A DNA stretch of 64,000 bases, taken from the NCBI GenBank assembly GCA_001917135.1, contig MNTT01000016.1, forward strand, positions 518 through 64,517, read 5' to 3'. This DNA comes from Acetobacter sp. 46_36. Its GTDB lineage: Bacteria; Pseudomonadota; Alphaproteobacteria; RF32; CAG-239. This document shows positions 40,074 to 47,980 of this stretch, in pieces. Each line of letters opens with the position of its first letter. The stretch's first letter is position 1. The notes beneath the pieces are model-generated. The model saw only the letters and a list, made by a program, of their open reading frames with translations, was not told the DNA's origin and made no database searches. The translations under genes were made by a program, and so were the position numbers.

Positions 40074-40217
40074 CGGGACGGCTGTCCGGTTTCGGCGCTT
40101 GAGGCCTGGGGCGATTGACGGGGCGGCTGTCCGGTTCCGGCGTGTGAGGTCTGGGGCGATTGACGGGGCGGCTGTCCGGTTCCGGCGCGTGAGGTCTGGG
40201 GCGATTGACGGGGCGGC
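40045..40217 (+). repeat. 47-bp tandem repeat grown from a gene end
   Basis: Three and a half units including GAGG.CTGGGGCGATTGACGG and CGGCTGTCCGGTT. The first unit is the 3' end and stop codon of the adaptor gene itself. Confidence 0.9.
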
Positions 40218-40610
40218 GGAAAATAATGGAATGTAAACTTATTTGGGGAGAGATGATATGGTGTGGCCAATTTAAACCGGAGCCGGAAAGGCTCTGGCAA
40301 AAAAGTATATTGTTAAGAAGTTAGTTTATGAAATATAGATTTTTTTTGCGGGAGAAGATGATTATGTTAAAAAAATATTTATGGGGTGAAGCCGCTTGAA
40401 GATAAGAAAGCGCTTGACATGTCTAATGAGCAAAATATAAACTTGAGCAAGATATAACTGATTATACTCGGACTATTTGCGGAGTGTACCCGCAGACTTA
40501 TGGACGGATATTGATTATCATGGAATGAGAATGTCTCGGGGATATGATGCAAATACAGAGAAGGCACAAGGTGCAGGAGTATCTTGACTATAAGCAAAGG
40601 ATGAACAAAA
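40218..40610 (+). pseudogene. Decayed low-GC gene remnants
   Basis: Low-GC stretch with short open pieces in several frames (for example one ending ...YLDYKQRMNKIENFRKR) but no intact gene. It starts with a hairpin GGAGCC-GGAAA-GGCTCT and contains a promoter-like TTGACA (40,414) and TATAAA (40,436). Composition resembles module A; it may be a third, broken copy of that type, but no clear identity can be shown. Confidence 0.4.
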
Positions 40611-41114
40611 TTGAAAATTTCCGTAAGAGATGAGCGAGAAGAGAACGGGAAGCCTGTTCCTGAACGGAAGACGGGCAGGGCGGCAAATTGCGGGCAGGGC
40701 GAAACCGGCGCGGCTGCCCAGATGCCCGAGAGGGAGAAGACGGAAAAGGGCAAGTTGCGGAAGGTGAACGGAACCCTGATGTTAAAAATCGCCGGAGCTG
40801 TCGTGTTTTGTTTGGTTCTGGCGTGGCTGGCGTCTATGGATATATTGAAGGATGTGCATGAATACGAGTGGGATGATACCATAACAACGGAAGAAAAAGC
40901 CGTTTTGCGGATGCCCGGTTTTGGTATGACGATTTATCTGATCTTTCTGTTTCTCTTCGGGCTGGCGGCGGTTCTGACGGCATTCAGCGCAGGACGCTTT
41001 TATGTGCTGATGGTGCGCAGGCAGGCGCGGTGGAAATATTGTATGACGACGGCGCTGTGTTTTCTGCTGTGGTGCGGCGCGCTGCTGTTTTGGTTTGCAG
41101 CCGGTTCAATTTAG
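40611..41114 (+). CDS. Small membrane protein (family M1)
   Basis: 167 aa if the TTG at 40,611 is used (AAAGGAT upstream); an ATG at 40,719 would give 131 aa. Charged N-terminus, then three membrane segments: LKIAGAVVFCLVLAWLASM, TIYLIFLFLFGLAAVLTAF and TALCFLLWCGALLFWFAAG, with a periplasmic acidic loop EYEWDDTITTEE. The last segment matches the gene at 30,419 (LWCGALFMIY). Confidence 0.55.
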   Translation: MKISVRDEREENGKPVPERKTGRAANCGQGETGAAAQMPEREKTEKGKLRKVNGTLMLKIAGAVVFCLVLAWLASMDILKDVHEYEWDDTITTEEKAVLRMPGFGMTIYLIFLFLFGLAAVLTAFSAGRFYVLMVRRQARWKYCMTTALCFLLWCGALLFWFAAGSI

Positions 41115-41128
41115 GGGGAATTCAGGAT

Positions 41129-41482
41129 ATGGGTAAAAGCATAAAGGAAACTGCGGTTATATCGCAAGGCGCGCAGGGAGAGCCGCTGTTGCGGAAAAGA
41201 CAACGGCTGCGGCTGATACTGCGGGCAGTGCTCTGGCTGGCGGGGGCGGCCGTGTTTTCCGCGGCGGGGTCATGGCTGATACTGGGAGGCGTTTATCGGG
41301 ATATTCTGCCGTTTTATGCGGTAGCGTATGTTTTGGCGGCGCTGATGTATTTTCGCTGCTCGGGGCGGCTGGCGGCGGATGCTGCCGGAACGTGCATCGG
41401 GGCGGTTCGGCGGACGTTGTTCTTTATATGGCTGTACAGCGGGGTTTGCGGGATACCCTTTTTAATCGCGGGGCTGTTGTGA
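41129..41482 (+). CDS. Small membrane protein (family M1)
   Basis: 117 aa. Three membrane segments: LWLAGAAVFSAAGSWLILGG, FYAVAYVLAALMYF, and FFIWLYSGVCGIPFLIAGLL, with a basic loop between the last two. The same plan as the genes at 30,419, 31,039 and 40,611. Start 41,129 follows GGGGGAATTCAGGAT by a suitable distance. Probably co-transcribed with 40,611. Confidence 0.6.
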   Translation: MGKSIKETAVISQGAQGEPLLRKRQRLRLILRAVLWLAGAAVFSAAGSWLILGGVYRDILPFYAVAYVLAALMYFRCSGRLAADAAGTCIGAVRRTLFFIWLYSGVCGIPFLIAGLL

Positions 41483-41581
41483 GGCGGCGTACAGGAGCGG
41501 CTTTGGAGAGAGGATACGCATAGGAGCGGCGCTGGGGCTGCTTTGGGGCGAAAGGCGGAAAAATTCTGCAAAAAAATACGG

Positions 41582-41607
41582 GCGTGCCGGAGGGCGCGCT
41601 TTTTTTA
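41582..41607 (+). terminator. Intrinsic terminator
   Basis: Stem GCGTGCC/GGCGCGC, loop GGAG, followed by seven or eight Ts. Confidence 0.75.
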
Positions 41608-41627
41608 TGGGAAAATGCGGGAGAAGA

Positions 41628-41785
41628 GAGAAACGGGAGAAATGGGTTGGAGAGTCGGAATAGCGGGAGGCGGGCCGAGGAGAAATGGTGAGATGCGGGC
41701 AGAGGGGAAATGGAGAGATGGCGGGCAGAGTGGAAATGGTGAGAGGCGGGAAGAGGGGAAAGAGAGAGATGGCGGAAAGGTCATT
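41628..41785 (+). repeat. Purine-rich tandem array of about 27-30 bp
   Basis: Five or so diverged units like GGGGAAATGGAGAGATGGCGGG.AGAG upstream of the nozzle gene. Confidence 0.7.
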
Positions 41786-41825
41786 TTTTGGTAAGAAACA
41801 TTCAAGATGATAAGGGGAAATGCAG

Positions 41826-42878
41826 ATGAGTATAAAACCGGCGAAAGTGCAGTTTAACGGCGGGGAATTGAGCCCGTGGCTGGAGGGGCGCACCGACATT
41901 GCGAAATATGACAAGACGGCAAAGCTCTGCCGCAATTTTATTCCGCTGGCAGAAGGCAGCCTGAAACGGCGCGGCGGAACGCGTTTTGTGGCGGCAACTC
42001 CGGAAGGGGACAGCATTTTGTTTAAAATCGTGCCCGATCCGGAAGAAGCAGAAGTTTATATCAACGGCGTCAAACGCCGGGAAGTTTATCTGGCGCGCGG
42101 CGACGAGGTTTCGTACCGGGTGAGCTGCGAGGGGTACGTTACGGTTGTCGATACGCTGACGGCGGATGCGGACGAGGAACTTGCGGTCAGGCTGGTAGCA
42201 AAAGGCATTATGTGCGAGCTGACGGTGGAAACGGTGCCGGCGGATGCCGTGGTCGAACTCAACGGTTATGAACGGCGGAGCCTGCGCATTAACAAAAACG
42301 GCGAAGTTTTTTACAGGGTGGCAAAAGAAAACTACATCACGCAGGAGGGGACGATTATTGCCGATATGACCAAAACGGTTACAATCGAGCTGGTCAAGGA
42401 AAAAGAATACGACTATGGCGACTGGGGCGACGTCGTCGGGCTGGCAGCCTGTACGGCGGTCGGGCGCAGCGACAGGGAGGAACGGTGCTTTTACATTAAA
42501 TTCAGCAACGGTTTTCTGCCGGTTGTGTTTGCCCGGGAAGATATGGCTCCGACGGGGAATTTGGACGAAAGCCTGTTTGAATATACCGACAGTGAGAAAC
42601 TGAACAGCATAGCGCTGCAGGACGGGGCTGTCGTGCATACGCGTTTGGTTGAAACAAAGGGCGAAATGAATCAGGGAAACTATTATGATGCCGATGATAC
42701 GCTGGTTTTGAGCGTTGATGCCGAGTTTATAGAGGAAAACGGCTGGCAGAAAGATGAAACGCAGGAAAATTACGGTTTCTTTTATGATGCGTATACGGGC
42801 AAAGCGGAACGGAACATCCTCAGCGTTTATCGCGGGGAAGAACTGGTCTGGGAATTGAGGGGGAGAAACAATGGTTAG
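41826..42878 (+). CDS. Tail nozzle protein, N-terminal part with PEGA-like inserts
   Basis: 350 aa. Residues 1-50 are the entry of a podovirus nozzle (tail tubular protein B): AKVQFNGGELSPWLEGRTDI, CRNFIPLAEGSLKRRGGTRF. Then, instead of the usual continuation, come two beta-rich PEGA-like modules (AEVYINGVKRREVYLARGDE and AVVELNGYERRSLRINKNGE, about residues 65-185) and an unassigned ~160-residue region. It stops just where a copy of the next gene's ribosome site and start occurs. ATG 41,826 was preferred over 41,820. The protein presumably works together with the next ORF in the tail. Confidence 0.75.
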   Translation: MSIKPAKVQFNGGELSPWLEGRTDIAKYDKTAKLCRNFIPLAEGSLKRRGGTRFVAATPEGDSILFKIVPDPEEAEVYINGVKRREVYLARGDEVSYRVSCEGYVTVVDTLTADADEELAVRLVAKGIMCELTVETVPADAVVELNGYERRSLRINKNGEVFYRVAKENYITQEGTIIADMTKTVTIELVKEKEYDYGDWGDVVGLAACTAVGRSDREERCFYIKFSNGFLPVVFAREDMAPTGNLDESLFEYTDSEKLNSIALQDGAVVHTRLVETKGEMNQGNYYDADDTLVLSVDAEFIEENGWQKDETQENYGFFYDAYTGKAERNILSVYRGEELVWELRGRNNG

Positions 42879-42975
42879 CACAGGGAGTGGCGGCACGGCG
42901 ACGCAGAGGAGGTGTGCGGGAGCGTGTGTTATCGTGGCGGCGTCGGCGGCAGGTTAGAAATTAAGGGGAGAAACA

Positions 42976-45132
42976 ATGGTTAACGCAAGAAGTTTTTTAT
43001 TTCCGTTTAAATACAGCCACAGGGTGGCGTATGTGATTGAATTCAGCCACAAGAAAATCCGCATGTACGCGCAGGGAAAACTGGTGCGCGATATGTCAAA
43101 GACGACGATGAGCGGCGAAAGCGGCACGACGGGCGGAATTCCCGACGACATTGTCGAGAAGGTATTTCCGGTGCTGGAGATTGCGTCTCCGTACGCATAC
43201 AGCGATTTGTGGGACAACGAAGAACAATGCTGCAAAATTCAGACTATCCAGCATTCGGACATTCTGTATATTTTTAACGAGGATTTTCCGCTGATGGTGC
43301 TGAAACGCTATTCAAATACCACATGGGTATTGGAAGAGCTGGAGATTAGAAACGGTCCGTTTCTGAGCATGAACACGACGGACATCAGCATTGCGACCGA
43401 CGAGTTGGAAGGGGAGGTTCAACTTACGGCAACCGGCGACGTTTTCAGCAAGACGGATGTGGGCAGGTTGGTGCGGCTGAGAATTTTTGACGACGACACG
43501 ACCCCCTGGCAGGCGGGAAAAATCGGATTTCAGGGGACTATATGCGTATCAGACAATAAGTATTACCAAGCCATCACTGGAGACGAGACCGGAAGCATCA
43601 AACCGGTGCACAGCGAAGGGACGCGTTCCGACGGCGGCGTTTTGTGGGAATATCTGCACGACGGGTCGGGAATTGTCAAGATTACGGAGGTTGTCGACAA
43701 ACAGCATGTAAAGGGGACGACGGTAACGCGCCTGCCGGACGCCATTAAGTCCGGCACGGTATGCTGGGAACTCGGCATGCTGCACAAAGCTTCGAAATAT
43801 CCGAAATCCGGCGCTTTTTTCCGCAACAGGTTTGCGTTTCTGGTCAATACCGAAACCGGGCCGAACGTCTGCCTGTCGTATTCGGGCGACTATAACAACT
43901 TTGCCGATATGGAATGCGGCGAGGCAACGGCGGAAACGGCGATTACGGTGCCGGTGCTCAATACCGAATTTAACGAGGGGAAATGGATTTATGCCCGGGA
44001 CGTTTTGTTTGTCGGCACGGGGGCGTCGGAATTTTATGTCGACGTGGTGTCGTCGGCGTCGCCGCTGGCTTCGGACAATGTAAAGATTTCGCAGATTTCG
44101 CGGGTCGGGAGCAAGGCGATTATGCCGCTTTCGGTCGGGTCGCACGTTATTTTCGTCGACAGGTACGGGCTGAGCCTGCGCGATTTGACGTACAATTACT
44201 ATAACGACGGGTATGACGAAATGGACATTTCCCTTTTGGGGAAACATCTGTTCCAATCGAGAATTACCGGCATGGCATATCAGGAAGTTCCCGACAAAGT
44301 GTTGTGGTGCATGGTTGGCGACGGGAGCCTGACCGCGCTTACTTTTTCGGCGGAACAGGAAGTTTCGGCACTGTCGCGGCACGATTTGTCCGGCGCGGCG
44401 GAAAGCCTGGCGGTTATTCCGAATTTTGAAGACTGCCGCGACGAACTGTGGCTCGAAATCAAGCGCACAGTCAACAATGCCAACTACAGAACCGTGGAAT
44501 GGATGGACAACGGTATTCCGCAGTACTGGCCGTCGAGCGTTTACGGCGCGGCAAGCCTGGCCGAGAGGGAAACGCTGGAGAAAGAATATGTCCGCCAGGA
44601 AGCGTTGTATCTGGACGGGGCTGTGGTGTATGAGCAGAATGAACTGGACATGCAGGAGGAAATGTCCGGGCTGGAACATCTGGAAGGGCTTAAAGTGGCG
44701 GTGTATGCCGACGGGACGGTTCTGGAACCGCAGGTCGTGCAGGACGGAAAAATCAAAATTCTGCCGACGTACCGTCATGTGGCGGCAGGGCTGCCGATTA
44801 CGAGCCAGTTTATGCCGCAGAATATCTATATCCCGAACGATTACGGAAGCGGCATCGGTCAGAAACAGCGCATCAACCATGTGCTGCTGATGCTGTATCT
44901 TTCCGGCGGCGGGCAGATCGGCGAGGACGAGGATACGCTGACGGATATCCTCTACCGGCAGGCCGATGCGGCAATGAACGAGGCGCAGGAACTGTTTACA
45001 GGCAACAAGGAAGTTTTGTTTAACGGAGCGACGACGAAAAAGGAAGCGGCGGCGACGCTGATGATTCAGAATTCTTCGCCGCTGCCGATGAATATTCTGG
45101 CGATTGTGCCGTATATGGACGTGGACGAATAG
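42976..45132 (+). CDS. Tail nozzle protein, main part
   Basis: 718 aa. Begins NARSFLFPFKYSHRVAYVIEF, which in ordinary nozzle proteins follows directly after the RRxGTxFVA block now found in the previous ORF. Later features fit the family: FRNRFAFLVNTETGPNVCLSYSGDY, ARDVLFVGTGASEFYVDV, RVGSKAIMPLSVGSHVIFVD and DVTYNYYNDGY-type blocks, and a C-terminal RINHVLLMLYLSGGGQIG. The nozzle seals the tail until ejection. GGGGAGAAACA precedes the start; the same 17 bases occur at the end of the previous ORF. Confidence 0.85.
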   Translation: MVNARSFLFPFKYSHRVAYVIEFSHKKIRMYAQGKLVRDMSKTTMSGESGTTGGIPDDIVEKVFPVLEIASPYAYSDLWDNEEQCCKIQTIQHSDILYIFNEDFPLMVLKRYSNTTWVLEELEIRNGPFLSMNTTDISIATDELEGEVQLTATGDVFSKTDVGRLVRLRIFDDDTTPWQAGKIGFQGTICVSDNKYYQAITGDETGSIKPVHSEGTRSDGGVLWEYLHDGSGIVKITEVVDKQHVKGTTVTRLPDAIKSGTVCWELGMLHKASKYPKSGAFFRNRFAFLVNTETGPNVCLSYSGDYNNFADMECGEATAETAITVPVLNTEFNEGKWIYARDVLFVGTGASEFYVDVVSSASPLASDNVKISQISRVGSKAIMPLSVGSHVIFVDRYGLSLRDLTYNYYNDGYDEMDISLLGKHLFQSRITGMAYQEVPDKVLWCMVGDGSLTALTFSAEQEVSALSRHDLSGAAESLAVIPNFEDCRDELWLEIKRTVNNANYRTVEWMDNGIPQYWPSSVYGAASLAERETLEKEYVRQEALYLDGAVVYEQNELDMQEEMSGLEHLEGLKVAVYADGTVLEPQVVQDGKIKILPTYRHVAAGLPITSQFMPQNIYIPNDYGSGIGQKQRINHVLLMLYLSGGGQIGEDEDTLTDILYRQADAAMNEAQELFTGNKEVLFNGATTKKEAAATLMIQNSSPLPMNILAIVPYMDVDE

Positions 45133-45154
45133 AGCGGCGAGCGGTTTGGGGCGG

Positions 45155-45235
45155 TGCGGTTCGGCATTGAAGGGAGCAGCTTGGCATTGAACGGAGCGGT
45201 TCGGCATTGAACGGAGCGGTTCGGCAATAGCAGCA
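45155..45235 (+). repeat. 20-bp tandem repeat
   Basis: Three to four units of GGAGCGGTTCGGCATTGAAC between the nozzle and GNAT-like genes. Confidence 0.85.
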
Positions 45236-45246
45236 GGGAGTAGTTT

Positions 45247-45861
45247 ATGATACGAAAATATCGGGCGGGAGACGCGTTTAAAGTCCGGGTGCAGCCTGAG
45301 CAGCAGGCGGAAGCGGCAACGTGGGCGGCGGAATTTGAACGCATTCCGGCTTTCGCGTTGGTGGAAAAAGGGAATGACGGCTCTGCGGCAGGCGAAGAGT
45401 CCGGGAATATGGGCGCTGCGGCAGGTGAAAAGTCCGGGAATATGGGCGCTGCGGAATACGATGCGTCCGGGAACGGCGGCGCAGCGGCGGGCGACGGCAA
45501 AACGGCGGGAAGGCAGTGGGACGGAAACGGCGGCAGGGTATTGGCGGTTTTCGGCTTTCGGATTGAAGGCGGCGGCATTACGACAGGCAGGGAAGCGGAA
45601 TGTTTCGCGCTGGTCGGAATCGACGCGGGGCGAAAGCTGATTGAGGCGGTACGCTATTTCCGCCGGTATATTCCGCGGCAAGCGGTCCGGCTCGGGGTAC
45701 GGCGCGTTACGATGACGGTGCGCCGCGGCTTTGCGGCAGGGGCGCGGCTGGCCGGCATGCTGGGATTTTCCCCGGCCGGGATATTGGAAAATTTTTTTAA
45801 CGGTGAAGATTATCAGATTTTTGAAAGGGCAGAAAAACAATGGTGGCACAAGCGGCATTGA
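45247..45861 (+). CDS. Phage GNAT-like virion protein
   Basis: 204 aa. Placed where podoviruses carry a GNAT-fold protein (T7 gp13-like or DUF2833 type) between nozzle and internal core. The C-terminal half fits a GNAT fold: ECFALVGIDAGRKLIEAVRY, LGVRRVTMTVRRGF and LAGMLGFSPAGILENFFNGEDY. Residues ~43-80 are a repeat-derived Gly/Ala/Glu insertion (AAGEKSGNMG units). Overlaps the next gene by 22 bases. Confidence 0.65.
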   Translation: MIRKYRAGDAFKVRVQPEQQAEAATWAAEFERIPAFALVEKGNDGSAAGEESGNMGAAAGEKSGNMGAAEYDASGNGGAAAGDGKTAGRQWDGNGGRVLAVFGFRIEGGGITTGREAECFALVGIDAGRKLIEAVRYFRRYIPRQAVRLGVRRVTMTVRRGFAAGARLAGMLGFSPAGILENFFNGEDYQIFERAEKQWWHKRH

Positions 45862-46304
45862 TTGCGGCCGGAATCAACTTTGCTTCCGGCTTTTTGAAAG
45901 GCAAACAGGAAGAATACGAGGCCAAGGTTCAGGCAAAGCTGGCGCTGAACAACGCGGCGATTTACCGCAAAAACGCGGCAAGGGTGCGGCTGAACGGTTC
46001 GTTGAACGAGGATATGATGCGCAGCCAGAAACGGGCGGCAGTGGCATCAGCAGCCGCGGCGGCGGGCGAAGCGGGCATGGGCGAAAGCCCGACGACAACG
46101 ACGGCGCTGGCAACGACTTCGGCAGCTTTGGAACAGAATATCCTTAACGAGCGTTACCGGGTCGAAAGCGAGGCGGAAAACTATCTTTATCAGGCGCGGC
46201 TGGCGGAGGAACAGGCGCGCCAGCACAAAAAAGCTGGTAAAAACAAGTTTATGAACAGCATGCTGGGCGGCTTGACATCGTCGCTTGGCGGGCTTTTCGG
46301 GTAG
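45840..46304 (+). CDS. Internal virion protein, gp14-like
   Basis: 154 aa. Ala-rich helical protein with the pattern of T7 gp14-type ejection proteins: QAALIAAGINFASGFLKGKQ, LALNNAAIYRKNAARVRLNG, AAAAGEAGMGESPTTTTALA and a Gly-rich C-terminus MNSMLGGLTSSLGGLFG. Such proteins are expelled into the cell envelope at infection. Starts inside the previous gene, suggesting coupling. Confidence 0.75.
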   Translation: MVAQAALIAAGINFASGFLKGKQEEYEAKVQAKLALNNAAIYRKNAARVRLNGSLNEDMMRSQKRAAVASAAAAAGEAGMGESPTTTTALATTSAALEQNILNERYRVESEAENYLYQARLAEEQARQHKKAGKNKFMNSMLGGLTSSLGGLFG

Positions 46305-46330
46305 TTTTTAGGGCAGAGCGGAGGAAGACA

Positions 46331-47950
46331 ATGGCAAACAGACAGAAAATTGCCCCGATGGGGCTGGCGGGCGTGATGGCGCAGAGAGGATTGCAAACGA
46401 CTTTGACGGTTCCGGGAAAACGTTTTGTGGCGGGAAACGGCGGTTTGGAAACGGCGGGGCTTTTGGTTGACGCCGGCAAAAAAATGGCTGAGGAACGCCT
46501 GGAAACGGAAAAGCAGCGGCAGGCGATGGAAGCGGCGGCATCACTAAGGGCTTCCCGTCAGGCGATGGAGGCGGCAGAAACGCCAGAGCAGCTGAGGGAA
46601 ATTGCAACAACGGCGGAGAAAAGCCTGCCGGCGCAGTTTGGCAGCGAAAATTCCGGCAAGGCTTTCTGGCAGGAACACGGCGACAAGATACTTGAAGCAA
46701 ATCGTGCCGATACGGCAAAAATTGCGGCAATGAAACAGGCGGATTTTGGCCGTAACAGCCTGCGGTCGATGCTGGCGGACAACCAGAACCTTCTGGCGGA
46801 AACGGCAGAGCCGGTGCAGGCGGAAAAGCTGCTGGAGATGGGAACCGGCGAAATAGAGCGGACACCGTTTCTTACGCCCGAGGACAAGCAGTTTTACCGC
46901 GACGGCTATCTTAAAACCGGAATTCTCAATCTGGCGCTGAATTCTCCGGAAACGGCGGAAGCTGCCGCGGACAGGTATTTTCCCGGCGACAGCGACGGCA
47001 TTAAGGCGCGGATTGCGGAAACGCGGCGCTTAAACGAAGAAGGGGCTAAACGACAGCAGGAGCGCGAACGGCAGCGTTCTTATCTGGCAGCGTACGGCGA
47101 CGCCCAGTCATTGTGGCAGAAACGGGAAAGGGGGGAAATTTCTCCGGCGCAATATTATGTGCTTTCCGCCGATACCAATCCCGAAATGCTGTGGGGAGAC
47201 GGCGAAGACCGCTCTCCGGCACCGCTTGCCGACGCTTACCGGCTGGTGCGGAAAATGAACGAGGGGGAAAGCCTCAGCGCCGAAGAAGTGCGCGATGCGG
47301 GAAACAGCCTTATCAGCGCTTACCGGCATAACGAACTCGGTCTGGAAGAAACGGCGGCACTGCAAAACCAGCTGGTGGCGGCGCAGCAGGGCGGAAACGC
47401 GTCCGAACTTATTTTTGACAGAGAGGTTGACGAACTGGCGGACAGAGCCTTTATGCGCGATATTCCCGCCGGGGCGGAACAGTATACCCCGTACGGGCGC
47501 GAGCTGATGGAACACAAGGCGAAACTGGCGTTTGACATTTATCAGAACTACTACGGCAGAAAGACGGCGCTGGCCGAAGAATTTACAGCGCAGGGCGGGC
47601 AGATGACACCTGCGGCGGCAAAGAAAATCGGCAGGCAGGCGCTGGCGGAAACGGCGGCGGAGCTGAACCTCAAAGAAACACCGGGCGCCGCTCCGTCTTT
47701 CGGCGAGCTGCGGAGAACCCTGAAGAGTAGCTATTCAGGCAGCGGCGAAAGGCGCATTTGGGAGCGTTTTGCAAAAGAAGCACCTTATGCCGAGGACAAA
47801 ACGGCGGTTATGCGCCGGATTGCAACGGAAGAACAGAAACGCGAGCTTTCTTATCCGCAGTTTGAAACTTATGACGAGGTAATGCAGGCGGGGCTGGCGC
47901 CGGGAGACCGGTTTTATTTCAAGGGGCGGCTTGCCGTGATGAAAGGCTGA
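46331..47950 (+). CDS. Internal virion protein, gp15-like
   Basis: 539 aa, helical and charged, without membrane segments, following the gp14-like gene as gp15 does in T7-like phages. Visible blocks include IAPMGLAGVMAQRGLQTTL, TPEDKQFYRDGYLKTGILN and AAKKIGRQALAETAAELNLK. The identity rests on order and composition more than on motifs. GGAGGAAGACA precedes the start. Confidence 0.65.
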   Translation: MANRQKIAPMGLAGVMAQRGLQTTLTVPGKRFVAGNGGLETAGLLVDAGKKMAEERLETEKQRQAMEAAASLRASRQAMEAAETPEQLREIATTAEKSLPAQFGSENSGKAFWQEHGDKILEANRADTAKIAAMKQADFGRNSLRSMLADNQNLLAETAEPVQAEKLLEMGTGEIERTPFLTPEDKQFYRDGYLKTGILNLALNSPETAEAAADRYFPGDSDGIKARIAETRRLNEEGAKRQQERERQRSYLAAYGDAQSLWQKRERGEISPAQYYVLSADTNPEMLWGDGEDRSPAPLADAYRLVRKMNEGESLSAEEVRDAGNSLISAYRHNELGLEETAALQNQLVAAQQGGNASELIFDREVDELADRAFMRDIPAGAEQYTPYGRELMEHKAKLAFDIYQNYYGRKTALAEEFTAQGGQMTPAAAKKIGRQALAETAAELNLKETPGAAPSFGELRRTLKSSYSGSGERRIWERFAKEAPYAEDKTAVMRRIATEEQKRELSYPQFETYDEVMQAGLAPGDRFYFKGRLAVMKG

Positions 47951-47980
47951 AACAATTGACGGCGATGAAAGGATAGGGCA

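Larger units (their letters stand above)
41483..41825. other. Gap before the nozzle gene
   Basis: Contains a terminator (41,582) and a purine-rich tandem array; no gene. Confidence 0.6.
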
